Assembly (NCBI GenBank): GCA_036406615.1
Contig: DASXAQ010000009.1
Coordinates: forward strand, 1-30,965
Direction: 5' to 3'
Length of the DNA: 30,965 nucleotides
Origin: DASXAQ01 sp036406615
GTDB lineage: Bacteria; Actinomycetota; UBA4738
A program made the translations under genes and the position numbers. Under the pieces are notes generated by a model, which saw only the letters and a list, made by a program, of their open reading frames with translations, searched no databases and was not told the DNA's origin. Positions 14,111 to 21,638 of the stretch are shown here, piece after piece; within the stretch, counting starts at the first letter, position 1, and every line of letters begins with the position of its first letter.

Positions 14111-15628
14111 TTGCTCCCGCGCTTCGCCGCCGGCCCCGTGCTCGGCCTTGCCGCCGCGGCGACGGCGCTGCTGCTGCTGGTGTCGACGCGCTACGGCTAC
14201 CACCGCGACGAGCTGTACTTCCTGGAGGCGTCCCGCCACCTGGCATGGGGCTACGTCGACCAACCGCCGGGCTCGGTCGCCATGGCCTGGCTGTCGCGAA
14301 CGCTGTTCGGCGGGTCGCTGCCCGGCCTGCGGCTGTTTCCGGCGATCGCGGACGGGGTCCTGGTGGCGCTCGCGGGGCTCACGGCGCGCGAGCTCGGCGG
14401 CCGGCGGTTCCCCCAGACGCTGGCGGCGCTCGCCGTGGCGGTGGGGCCCTTCCTGGCCGCGGCGCACCTGGCCGGCCCGACCGTTTACGACATCCTCGCG
14501 TGGGCGGCGGTCTCGCTGCTGGTGATCCGCATCCTTCGAACCGGACGCGAACGGCTGTGGGTCGCGGTGGGAGCCATCTGCGGCGTCGCGCTCCTGAACA
14601 AGGAGACCATCCTGTTCCTGCTCTTCGGCCTGGCGATCGGGCTGCTGACGACGGGGCGCGCGGACATCGTGCGCAGCCGGTGGCTGTGGCTGGGCATCGC
14701 CGTCGCCGTGGCCATCTGGCTGCCGACCCTGGTGTGGCAGGCGATCCACGGGTGGCCGACCGTGGAGATGTCCGGCAACCTTCGCCGCGAGCACTCGGGG
14801 CTCGGCGACACGTTGACGTTCGTGCCCCTTCAGCTCCTGCTGCCGGGGTGGTACGTGGCCCCGGTCTGGCTGGCGGGACTCTGGGCGCTGTGGCGCGAGG
14901 AGCGCTTCCGCGCGTACCGCGCGTTCGCGGTGGCGTACGGCGTGCTGTTCGTCCTGATCGGCGTGCTGATCGGCGACCGCCCGTACTACGTCCTGGCCCT
15001 GTACGTCGTGCTGCTGGCGGCGGGCGCGATCGTGACTGAAGGCGTCGTGGAGGGAACAAGGCGGTTCTTCTCGACGCGATCGCCGGGGCGCCGCCTGATC
15101 TGGCGGTCGCCGCGGACGGCCATCGCCTTCGTCGCGGTATTCGGCGTCCTCGGCCTGCCGGTGTCGCTGCCGGTGCTTCCCGCGTCGATGTCCGGGAACC
15201 TCCAGCTGCAGACCATCAACTACGACCTGGGAGAAACGGTCGGGTGGCCCGAGCTGGTGTCCACCGTCGCGCGCGTGTATCGCTCGCTCCCGGCCTCGGA
15301 GCGTTCATCCGCCGTCATCCTGACGTCGAACTACGGCGAGGCAGGGGCGATCGACCGGTACGGCCCGGCACTGGGGCTGCCTCAGGCGTACAGCGGACAC
15401 AACACCTTCTGGTGGTGGGGCCCTCCCCTCCCGTCAGAGAGCACGACGATCACGGTCGGGTTCGATCCCTCGGACCTGGCGCCGGACCTGGCCGCCTGCA
15501 CACCGGCGGCCCGCGTTCACAACGCGGATGGCATGGACAATGACGAAGAGGGCGCGCCGGTCATGATCTGCCGGCACCAGCGAGCGCCGTGGCCGGCCAT
15601 GTGGCCGGCATTTCGACACTACGACTGA
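14111..15628 (+). CDS. GT39/ArnT-like polytopic glycosyltransferase
   Basis: This membrane protein of about 505 residues has ten or more hydrophobic helices. The first extracytoplasmic loop carries YGYHRDELYFLEASRHLAWG, the acidic motif that in GT39/PMT/ArnT-like enzymes follows the first helix and is catalytic. WGYVDQPPGSVAMAWLSR follows, typical of the family. The C-terminal 130 residues form a soluble extracytoplasmic domain (SSAVILTSNYGEAGAIDRYG, FWWWGPPLP). It would transfer a sugar from a polyprenyl-phosphate donor on the outer face of the membrane; acceptor unknown. No ATG is available. TTG 14111 is provisional and GTG 14138 possible. It follows the GSDH stop by about 30 bases and is probably translated by coupling. 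Confidence 0.8.
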   Translation: MLPRFAAGPVLGLAAAATALLLLVSTRYGYHRDELYFLEASRHLAWGYVDQPPGSVAMAWLSRTLFGGSLPGLRLFPAIADGVLVALAGLTARELGGRRFPQTLAALAVAVGPFLAAAHLAGPTVYDILAWAAVSLLVIRILRTGRERLWVAVGAICGVALLNKETILFLLFGLAIGLLTTGRADIVRSRWLWLGIAVAVAIWLPTLVWQAIHGWPTVEMSGNLRREHSGLGDTLTFVPLQLLLPGWYVAPVWLAGLWALWREERFRAYRAFAVAYGVLFVLIGVLIGDRPYYVLALYVVLLAAGAIVTEGVVEGTRRFFSTRSPGRRLIWRSPRTAIAFVAVFGVLGLPVSLPVLPASMSGNLQLQTINYDLGETVGWPELVSTVARVYRSLPASERSSAVILTSNYGEAGAIDRYGPALGLPQAYSGHNTFWWWGPPLPSESTTITVGFDPSDLAPDLAACTPAARVHNADGMDNDEEGAPVMICRHQRAPWPAMWPAFRHYD

Positions 15629-15659
15629 ACGCCGTCCGCGGAATCAGCGGGCGATGCCG

Positions 15660-16883
15660 TCAGCCCGCGATGGCCTTGGCCACGACGCCGAGCGCGGCGC
15701 CGCCCAGGACGAGCCACGCGGAGTTCACGTTCCAGCGGCGGAGCGCGACGAACGACGCGACGGCGATCAAGGCGGTGAAGGGATCAACGATCACCGAGCG
15801 GGCCAGCAGGATCGTCACGGCGGCCATCAGCCCGAGCGACGCCGCGGTCGCGCCCGAGAGCAGCCCCGCCATCAGCGGCGAGCGCTGCATCCTCGGCAGA
15901 AGCGGGCGAACGGCGATCACCAGGACGAACGACGGCAGGAAGATCGCGACGGTGGCGACGATCGCGCCGGCCAGTCCACCGGTGAGGTACCCGATGAACG
16001 TCGCGGTCGTGAACACCGGCCCGGGCGTGACCTGCCCGATCGAGATGGCGTCGACCAGCTGGCGGTCGGTCAGCCAGTGCAGGTGCGTCACCAGGTCGCC
16101 GCGCGCGAACGCCAGCAGAACGTAGCCGCTGCCGAACACGACCGCCCCGATCTTCAGGAACGTCAGGAACAGCGTTCCGAGGCCGAACGGGGTGGCCGCC
16201 GCAGGGGTCGACGCCAGGGTTCCCGGGACGACCGCCGCGACGAACGGGCCCTTCGACAGCGCGGACATCGACGGCAACCCCAGCCACGCAAGGCCGGGCG
16301 TGCCCTGCCGCGACGGTTCGGACGGGCGGCGCCGCACGGCGGCCAGCAGGCCGATCAGCGCGCCGGCCGCCAGCAGCAGGATCGCGGTGACTCCGAAGAG
16401 AAACAGCGCGAGCGTCGCCGCCGCGAGCGCCCACATCAGCCACGACGTGAGGGCCGTGCGCCCCATCCGCCACAGCGCGTCGGCAACGATGCCGATCACC
16501 GCCGCCGTCACGCCGTACAGCACCCAGCCCACCTGCGGAACCGAGCCCAAGCGCACGTAGATCCACGCGAACGCGAGCACGATGCACATCGCCGGCAGGA
16601 TGAACAGGGCTCCGGCCAGGAACAGGGCGGGCCAGCCGGCACGCTCGTACCCGAGCAGGATGGCCAGCTCGGTCGACGTGGGGCCGGGGATGAGGTTCGA
16701 CAGGGCGAACAGGTCCAGGAAGCGGCGTTCGTCGATCCAGCGCCGCCACTCGACGACCTCGCGGTGCATCAGGGCGATGTGGGCGGCCGGGCCGCCGAAC
16801 CCGATCACGCCGAGCTTGAGGAACACGGCTGCCACCTCGCGGAGCGACCCGCCCTCGTGCGCCCGACCCGCCTGACCGGCCAC
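15660..16883 (-). CDS. chrA: Chromate transporter ChrA
   Basis: This is a 407-residue bidomain ChrA of the CHR superfamily. The N-terminal half carries FLKLGVIGFGGPAAHIALM and NLIPGPTSTELAILLGYERAG. The C-terminal half repeats the same fold with FLKIGAVVFGSGYVLLAFA and ISIGQVTPGPVFTTATFIGY. The repeated GFGGP/PGP motifs in both halves are diagnostic. The family exports chromate by proton antiport, though many members in soil bacteria have untested substrates. It starts with GTG at 16883, 48 bases after the YihY gene on the same strand. That gap holds two adjacent palindromes that may control it. Confidence 0.9.
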   Translation of the reverse strand: MAGQAGRAHEGGSLREVAAVFLKLGVIGFGGPAAHIALMHREVVEWRRWIDERRFLDLFALSNLIPGPTSTELAILLGYERAGWPALFLAGALFILPAMCIVLAFAWIYVRLGSVPQVGWVLYGVTAAVIGIVADALWRMGRTALTSWLMWALAAATLALFLFGVTAILLLAAGALIGLLAAVRRRPSEPSRQGTPGLAWLGLPSMSALSKGPFVAAVVPGTLASTPAAATPFGLGTLFLTFLKIGAVVFGSGYVLLAFARGDLVTHLHWLTDRQLVDAISIGQVTPGPVFTTATFIGYLTGGLAGAIVATVAIFLPSFVLVIAVRPLLPRMQRSPLMAGLLSGATAASLGLMAAVTILLARSVIVDPFTALIAVASFVALRRWNVNSAWLVLGGAALGVVAKAIAG

Positions 16884-16901
16884 GCGCCGCAGTCTACGGA
16901 G

Positions 16902-16926
16902 CCCGACTCGGGTGGACCCGATCGGG
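16902..16926. promoter_or_regulatory. Two adjacent palindromes upstream of chrA
   Basis: CCCGACTCGGG (16902-16912) and CCCGATCGGG (16917-16926) share CCCGA/TCGGG arms and are 4 bases apart. They lie between the YihY stop and the chrA start. They could be a repressor site or a terminator lacking a U-tract. Confidence 0.4.
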
Positions 16927-16931
16927 ATTGC

Positions 16932-17822
16932 TCAGAACTCCGCGGGCATCAGGTCGGTGGGCGGGCCCTGGAGCCGCCGGGGCCAGCGGTGCCCGTCGAG
17001 GACGGCGTTGATCTCCGCGCCGTACATCACGATCTGCGCGCCAAGGCTCATCCACAGCAGCAGCCCGATCGTGAACCCGAAGTAGCCGTACAGGGCCGTC
17101 GCGTGCTTGATCTGGCGATCGAGGTAGAAGCCACCCACGGCCTGAAGGACCACCCAGGCGAACGCCCCGACGATGGATCCCGGCAGCACGGAACGCCACG
17201 ACAGGTCCTTGCCGGTGAGGACCCGGTAGGCGATCAGGAACAGCGCCACCGCAAGGACGAACGACCCGAGCAGGCTGAGCGCCCGCGCCGTCACCTCGCG
17301 CCCGGCCAGGAACGTCACCCGCGTCGAGAGGAACGTCGAGGCGAGCAGCACAATCCCGAGCGCCGCGAGCATGGCCAGGCTTCGCAGCCGCGAGGACATG
17401 AAGTTCGGCCGGCGCTCGGGGGGCACGCGCCACACGCGGTTCATCGCGCCCTGGGTCGCCTGCATGACGCCCAAACCTCCCCACAGGGCGCCGATCACAC
17501 CGATGGCCAGCGTGATCCAGTTCCCGCGGATCGCGTACACGTTGTTGCGGATCTGGTCGCCGATGACGGGGAACTCGGCCAAAGCCGAGTCCAGGATCGA
17601 CTTCTGCAGGCTCGGGTTGTCCTGCAGCACGATCCCGAGGACCGTGACCAAGACCAGGAACAGGGCCAGCACGGAGAAGAACCCGTAGTACGACAGCGTC
17701 GCCGCGTATGCGCCGATGCGGTCGTCCCCGTACTTCTTCGCCACCGCGACGGGAAAGCCGAGCAAGGCGTGCGCCTGCTGGAAGCCGTCGAACCAGTCGA
17801 TCAGGCGCTGGACGACGCTCAG
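16932..17822 (-). CDS. YihY/BrkB-family membrane protein
   Basis: This integral membrane protein of about 295 residues is of the UPF0761/YihY (formerly ribonuclease BN-like) family. It has the family entry FPVAVAKKYGDDRIGAYAATL, then SYYGFFSVLALFLVLVTVLG. Later come WITLAIGVIGALWGGLGVMQ, the MNRVWRVPPERRP loop and GYFGFTIGLLLWMSLGAQIV with YGAEINA at the end. Its function is unknown; RNase activity attributed earlier to the family was a misassignment. The start is unclear. The frame is open to an ATG at 17918 (100-base overlap with ftsB), a CTG at 17822 would overlap the ftsB stop as CTGA, and TTG 17765 would cut conserved residues. Confidence 0.82.
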   Translation of the reverse strand: MSVVQRLIDWFDGFQQAHALLGFPVAVAKKYGDDRIGAYAATLSYYGFFSVLALFLVLVTVLGIVLQDNPSLQKSILDSALAEFPVIGDQIRNNVYAIRGNWITLAIGVIGALWGGLGVMQATQGAMNRVWRVPPERRPNFMSSRLRSLAMLAALGIVLLASTFLSTRVTFLAGREVTARALSLLGSFVLAVALFLIAYRVLTGKDLSWRSVLPGSIVGAFAWVVLQAVGGFYLDRQIKHATALYGYFGFTIGLLLWMSLGAQIVMYGAEINAVLDGHRWPRRLQGPPTDLMPAEF

Positions 17823-18190
17823 CAGTTCGCCTGCCCGATCGGCGGCGGCGCCGGCGACGATCCGCGCTTCGGGGCGATCGTGAACGCGATCTCGCCCGGC
17901 CGAACCATGCCCAGACACTCGCGCGCCAGGCGCTCGAGGTACGCCGGGTCGTGCAGCTCCCCGACCTGCGTCTCCAGCGCCGCGTTCTGCTGCTGCAGCA
18001 CGGTGGCCTGCTGCTGGAGCTTGACCAGCTGCGTCCGCTGGCTCAGGTAGGTCCGAAGCGGAACGGCCATGGCGAAGACCAGAGCTCCGGCGACCACGAG
18101 CAGGACCGCAGCGCGGGCGGTGAGCCGCGCGCGCGGCCTCCCCTCACGCCCGCGGGCGGGCACCCCGGAGGCCGCGGTGACCGCGCTCAT
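17819..18190 (-). CDS. ftsB: FtsB/DivIC-type cell-division protein
   Basis: The 123-residue protein has a basic Pro/Gly-rich cytoplasmic tail (about 1-23) and one membrane helix (LTARAAVLLVVAGALVFAM). A coiled coil follows with heptads (LVKLQQQATVLQQQNAALE, about 55-75), then the conserved YLERLARECLGMVRPGE motif. This is the septum-formation-initiator family, which in complex with FtsL and FtsQ activates septal wall synthesis. It directly follows eno, a conserved arrangement in actinobacteria and other bacteria. Its ATG overlaps the eno TGA as ATGA (18187-18190), so the two are translationally coupled. Confidence 0.92.
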   Translation of the reverse strand: MSAVTAASGVPARGREGRPRARLTARAAVLLVVAGALVFAMAVPLRTYLSQRTQLVKLQQQATVLQQQNAALETQVGELHDPAYLERLARECLGMVRPGEIAFTIAPKRGSSPAPPPIGQANC

Positions 18191-19527
18191 GCCTCGTCAC
18201 CCTGGTCGCCGGGGACGTCGTCTTCGGATGACGCCTCGGCATCGTCGAACTCCGGTGCGCGGCCGTACGGTCCCCGGCCGGCGTACCGGGCGGCCTCCCC
18301 CAGCTCCTCTTCGATCCGAAGCAGCCGGTTGTACTTGGCGGTGCGCTCGCCGCGCGACGGGGCTCCCGACTTGATCTGTCCGGCATTGGCCGCGACCGCG
18401 AGATCGGCGATCGTCGTGTCCTCCGTCTCGCCCGAGCGGTGGCTGATCACGATCCCGTACGACGCCTCGCGGGCGAGGCGGACGACCTCGAGCGTCTCGG
18501 TCAGCGACCCCACCTGATTGACCTTGACCAGGATCGCATTGGCGGCGCCGTCGTCGACGCCGCGCTCCAGCCGCTCGGCGCTGGTGACGAACACGTCGTC
18601 GCCCACCAGCTGTACCCGTTCGTCGAGCTCCTCGGTGAGCGTGACCCAGCCATCCCAGTCGTCCTCGGCCAGCGGATCCTCCAACGACACGATGGGGAAC
18701 TCATCGATCAGCCCGGCGTAGAACTCGATCAGCTCCTTCGAGGAACGGTCCCGTTCCTCGAGCCGGTAGACCCCATCGCGATACAGCTCGGACGCGGCGA
18801 CGTCGATCGCGAACGCGACCTCCGATCCGGGCTCCAGGCCGGCCGCCCGGACGGCGTCGGTGAGCAGCGAGAGCACCTCCGACGCGGTTGCCACCTCGGG
18901 AGCGAAGCCGCCTTCGTCACCGACGCCCGTGGACATGCCCGCGGCCTTGAGGTTGGCGTGCAGCGCGTGAAACGTCTCCGCGCCCCACTGCAACGCCTCG
19001 GAATAGGAGGCGGCGCCGAGGGGGACCAGCATGAACTCCTGGATCTCCAGCACGTTGTCGGCATGGGCCCCGCCGTTGACCACGTTCATCATCGGCACCG
19101 GCAGCAGGTGGGCGTCCACGCCGCCGACGTACCGGTACAGCGGCATCCCGAACGACGCGGCCGCGGCCTTCGCCACAGCGAGCGAGACGCCCAGGATCGC
19201 GTTGGCTCCGAGCTTCGACTTGTTCGCCGTCGCGTCCAGCGACAGCATGGCGGCGTCGATCCCGCGCTGGTCGGCGGCGTCCATCCCCTCGATCTCGTTC
19301 GCGATCTCCTCCCTCACGGCGCGGCACGCGTTCAGGACGCCCTTGCCGCCGTACCGGTCGCGATCGCCGTCTCGAAGCTCCAGCGCTTCGTGCGCGCCGG
19401 TCGAGGCCCCGGATGGCACGGCGGCAGTGCCGAAGGAACCGTCGTCGAGCAGCACGTCGACCTCGACGGTGGGATTGCCTCGTGAGTCCAGGATCTCGCG
19501 GGCGCGGAGCTCGTCGATGAGGGGCAT
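18187..19527 (-). CDS. eno: Enolase
   Basis: This is a complete enolase of 446 residues that converts 2-phosphoglycerate to phosphoenolpyruvate. Motifs in order are IDELRAREILDSRGNPTVEV, PSGASTGAHEALELRDGD, the metal-site segments FAIDVAASE and SLEDPLAEDDW, the catalytic Lys in LVKVNQVGSLTET, and the signature VISHRSGETEDTTIADLAVA. The family is usually about 420-435 residues. The extra length is a C-terminal acidic tail (DDAEASSEDDVPGDQGDEA) with no counterpart in typical enolases. No Shine-Dalgarno precedes the ATG at 19527. A TACAAT box lies 10 bases upstream, so the message may be nearly leaderless. The gene is followed by ftsB with a 4-base overlap. Confidence 0.97.
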   Translation of the reverse strand: MPLIDELRAREILDSRGNPTVEVDVLLDDGSFGTAAVPSGASTGAHEALELRDGDRDRYGGKGVLNACRAVREEIANEIEGMDAADQRGIDAAMLSLDATANKSKLGANAILGVSLAVAKAAAASFGMPLYRYVGGVDAHLLPVPMMNVVNGGAHADNVLEIQEFMLVPLGAASYSEALQWGAETFHALHANLKAAGMSTGVGDEGGFAPEVATASEVLSLLTDAVRAAGLEPGSEVAFAIDVAASELYRDGVYRLEERDRSSKELIEFYAGLIDEFPIVSLEDPLAEDDWDGWVTLTEELDERVQLVGDDVFVTSAERLERGVDDGAANAILVKVNQVGSLTETLEVVRLAREASYGIVISHRSGETEDTTIADLAVAANAGQIKSGAPSRGERTAKYNRLLRIEEELGEAARYAGRGPYGRAPEFDDAEASSEDDVPGDQGDEA

Positions 19528-19537
19528 CGGGGTGTTG

Positions 19538-19543
19538 ATTGTA
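19538..19543 (-). promoter_or_regulatory. TACAAT -10 box of eno
   Basis: TACAAT on the minus strand ends 10 bases before the eno ATG. The expected transcript start is 3-5 bases before the ATG. No good -35 is found 16-18 bases upstream. The lack of a ribosome site fits a leaderless mRNA. Confidence 0.5.
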
Positions 19544-19549
19544 GGCCCG

Positions 19550-19616
19550 CGGCGGTCCCGCCGGGCGCATCCCGGGCAAACCGGGCCCTGCTCGCGCGCG
19601 TACTCCCCGGAGGAGT
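19550..19616. repeat. Three stacked inverted repeats between eno and propeller B
   Basis: CGGCGG-TC-CCGCCG (19550-19563), CCCGG-N5-CCGGG (19571-19585) and ACTCC-N5-GGAGT (19602-19616) lie in the 106-base divergent gap. They could be regulator sites or hairpins in the propeller leader. They may also partly reflect high GC content. Confidence 0.4.
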
Positions 19617-19633
19617 CTCGGGAGGGGGATGCG

Positions 19634-20782
19634 ATGAGGATGAGCCGCTCGATCCTCGCGGCGCCGGTCGCGGCGCTCGCGATTGCGTTGCTGACCTGGT
19701 CCGCGGCGGCCGCGGAGCCGGCCCATGCGGACGGGGCGGCCGCCGGTCCGTGGACGGTCGTGCCGAGCCCGAGCGTGGGCGGCGGCGCGAACTACCTGGA
19801 CGCCGTGACCGCATTCTCCAGCACCGACGCGTGGGCCGTGGGTTCGTATCAGAGCGAGGTGACCGCGCAGTTCATCACCCTGGCCGAGCATTGGGACGGG
19901 ACGCGATGGCGCATCGCGCCGACGCCCAACGCCACCGGGGGCTACAACGAGCTGTACGCCGTGGACGGCGCGTCCTCGTCGGACATTTGGGCGGTCGGCT
20001 ATTCGAACCGCGGCGCGTTCGGGACCGAGCGCACCCTGGCGCTGCACTGGAACGGCGCGGCGTGGTCGATCGTTCGAAGCCCGAGCCTCGGGACGAATGC
20101 GAGCGTGCTGCACGCCCTGGTGGTCGTCGCGCCCGACGACGCGTGGGCGGCCGGGTTCGGCAACAGCCCCAACAACCAGTCGGGACAGGCGCTCATCGAG
20201 CACTGGGACGGGATCCGGTGGCGCATCGCGGCGACCCCGCCGACGGGCGGCGGGTTCGCGGAGATCAACGGGCTCGCCGCGGTGTCGGCCGACGACATCT
20301 GGGCGGTCGGCGACGCCCACGGCGCTCCCCTGGCGATGCACTGGGACGGGGTCACGTGGAGCATCGTGCCGGTCGGCGGAGGAACGCAGGCCGGGCTGAC
20401 GTCGGTCGCCGGCACGGCGTCCGGTGACGTCTGGGCGGCCGGGTTCCGGGGATCGCGAACCCTCGTCGAGCACTGGAACGGCGCGACGTGGTCGATGGCG
20501 GCGAGCCCGAACGGTCCGATGGACGAAAGCGCGTTCGAGGGCGTCGCGGCGTTCGGTTCTTCCGACGCGTGGGCCGTGGGGTCGACGTTCGATTCGCTGA
20601 CGGGCGACGCCAGGAACCTGTCGGCCAGGTTCGCCGGATCGAACTGGACCGGCGTGGCCACGCCGAACCCGAGCGCCGAGTACGACTCGTTGCTCGGGAT
20701 CGGTGGGCTGGCCGGCGGCGACGTCTGGGCGGTCGGGACGGCCGACGGGCGGACGCTGGTGTTGCGCGCGATCGACGCCTAG
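19634..20782 (+). CDS. Secreted seven-repeat DxWAVG/WDG beta-propeller protein (paralogue B)
   Basis: The 382-residue protein has a signal peptide (MRMSRSILAAPVAALAIALL, cleavage near AHADG). Seven repeats follow with the DAWAVG, DIWAVG or DVWAAG strand and the EHWDGTRWRI or HWNGAAWSI strand, so the blade number equals that of the protein at 6473-7603. A PxPN/PSP turn precedes most blades. No catalytic motif is seen. GGAGG followed by 8 bases precedes the ATG at 19634; ATG 19640 is an alternative. It is the only plus-strand gene in the housekeeping block, divergent from eno and convergent with mazG. An outer-surface binding role is inference. Confidence 0.8.
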   Translation: MRMSRSILAAPVAALAIALLTWSAAAAEPAHADGAAAGPWTVVPSPSVGGGANYLDAVTAFSSTDAWAVGSYQSEVTAQFITLAEHWDGTRWRIAPTPNATGGYNELYAVDGASSSDIWAVGYSNRGAFGTERTLALHWNGAAWSIVRSPSLGTNASVLHALVVVAPDDAWAAGFGNSPNNQSGQALIEHWDGIRWRIAATPPTGGGFAEINGLAAVSADDIWAVGDAHGAPLAMHWDGVTWSIVPVGGGTQAGLTSVAGTASGDVWAAGFRGSRTLVEHWNGATWSMAASPNGPMDESAFEGVAAFGSSDAWAVGSTFDSLTGDARNLSARFAGSNWTGVATPNPSAEYDSLLGIGGLAGGDVWAVGTADGRTLVLRAIDA

Positions 20783-20792
20783 CTCGGGCGCG

Positions 20793-21638
20793 TCAGCGGG
20801 CGGCGCGGAACCGCGCCAGCAGCTCCTCGTCGGACAGCGAGGACAGCTCGACGCCATCGTCCCGCGCCGCCGCTCGCATGCGCTCGAACCGGTCGGAGAA
20901 CCGACGCGTCGCCTTGCGCAGCGCGGTCTCGGGGTCGACGCCGATGCGGCGCCCAACGGACGCGACGGCCAGGAGCACGTCGCCGAGTTCGGCCTCCAGG
21001 CGCTCGGGATCGGGCTCAGCGCCGGTTAGCTCGTCGAGCTCGTCGAGCTCCTCGCGCACCTTCGCAATGGCGGCGTCAGCCGTTCGCCAGTCGAACCCGC
21101 TGCCCGCCGCGCGGCGCTGCACCTTTGCGGCGCGCGCCAGCGCCGGCAGCGTCTCAGGAATCTCGTCGTCGATGAGGTGCTCCGCGCCCTTCTCTTCGGT
21201 CTTGATGCGCTCCCAGTTCACGAGCACCTCGGCGGACGAGCCGACCTGGACGTCGCCGAACACGTGCGGGTGCCGGCGGATCAGCTTTCGCACGATGCCC
21301 TCGGCCACGTCGTCGACGTCGAACGTCCCCGCCTGGCGGCCCATCTCGGCATGGAAGACCACTTGAAGAAGGACGTCGCCAAGTTCGTCCCGCAGGCGTT
21401 CGTCATCGCCGGCATCGATCGCCTCCAGCGTCTCGTGCGCCTCCTCCAGCAGATGCCGCCCGAGGGTCCGGTGCGTCTGCTCGCGATCCCACGGGCAGCC
21501 GTCCGGTCCGCGGAGCCGCTCCATGACCTTGACGAGGTCGATCAGCCGTTCGCCGTGCGCCCGCGAGGACGGTTCGCCGTCCGGCACGCCCACGATGGGA
21601 GCCGCATCGTCGGTCGGGCCGGGGTCGCGTTCGCTCAC
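20793..21638 (-). CDS. mazG: Nucleoside triphosphate pyrophosphohydrolase MazG
   Basis: The 281-residue protein has two MazG domains. The first has the entry motif RLRGPDGCPWDREQTHRTL (about 41-59), the metal-binding EExxE in LLEEAHETLEAID, and the partner acidic motif RDELGDVLLQVVFHAEMG. RKLIRRHPHVFGDV follows. The second domain has REELDELDEL and LEAELGDVLLAVASVGRRIG. The enzyme hydrolyses (d)NTPs to monophosphates and removes abnormal nucleotides. It starts with GTG at 21638. An unrecognised frameshifted gene lies just upstream, and mfd precedes that, the mfd-mazG neighbourhood seen in actinobacteria. Confidence 0.95.
   Translation of the reverse strand: MSERDPGPTDDAAPIVGVPDGEPSSRAHGERLIDLVKVMERLRGPDGCPWDREQTHRTLGRHLLEEAHETLEAIDAGDDERLRDELGDVLLQVVFHAEMGRQAGTFDVDDVAEGIVRKLIRRHPHVFGDVQVGSSAEVLVNWERIKTEEKGAEHLIDDEIPETLPALARAAKVQRRAAGSGFDWRTADAAIAKVREELDELDELTGAEPDPERLEAELGDVLLAVASVGRRIGVDPETALRKATRRFSDRFERMRAAARDDGVELSSLSDEELLARFRAAR

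Noticed and set aside
15654..18050. A plus-strand open frame of about 800 codons across chrA, yihY and ftsB
   Set aside because: It crosses three recognisable minus-strand genes and their gaps and has low-complexity Arg/Gln/Gly/His composition.
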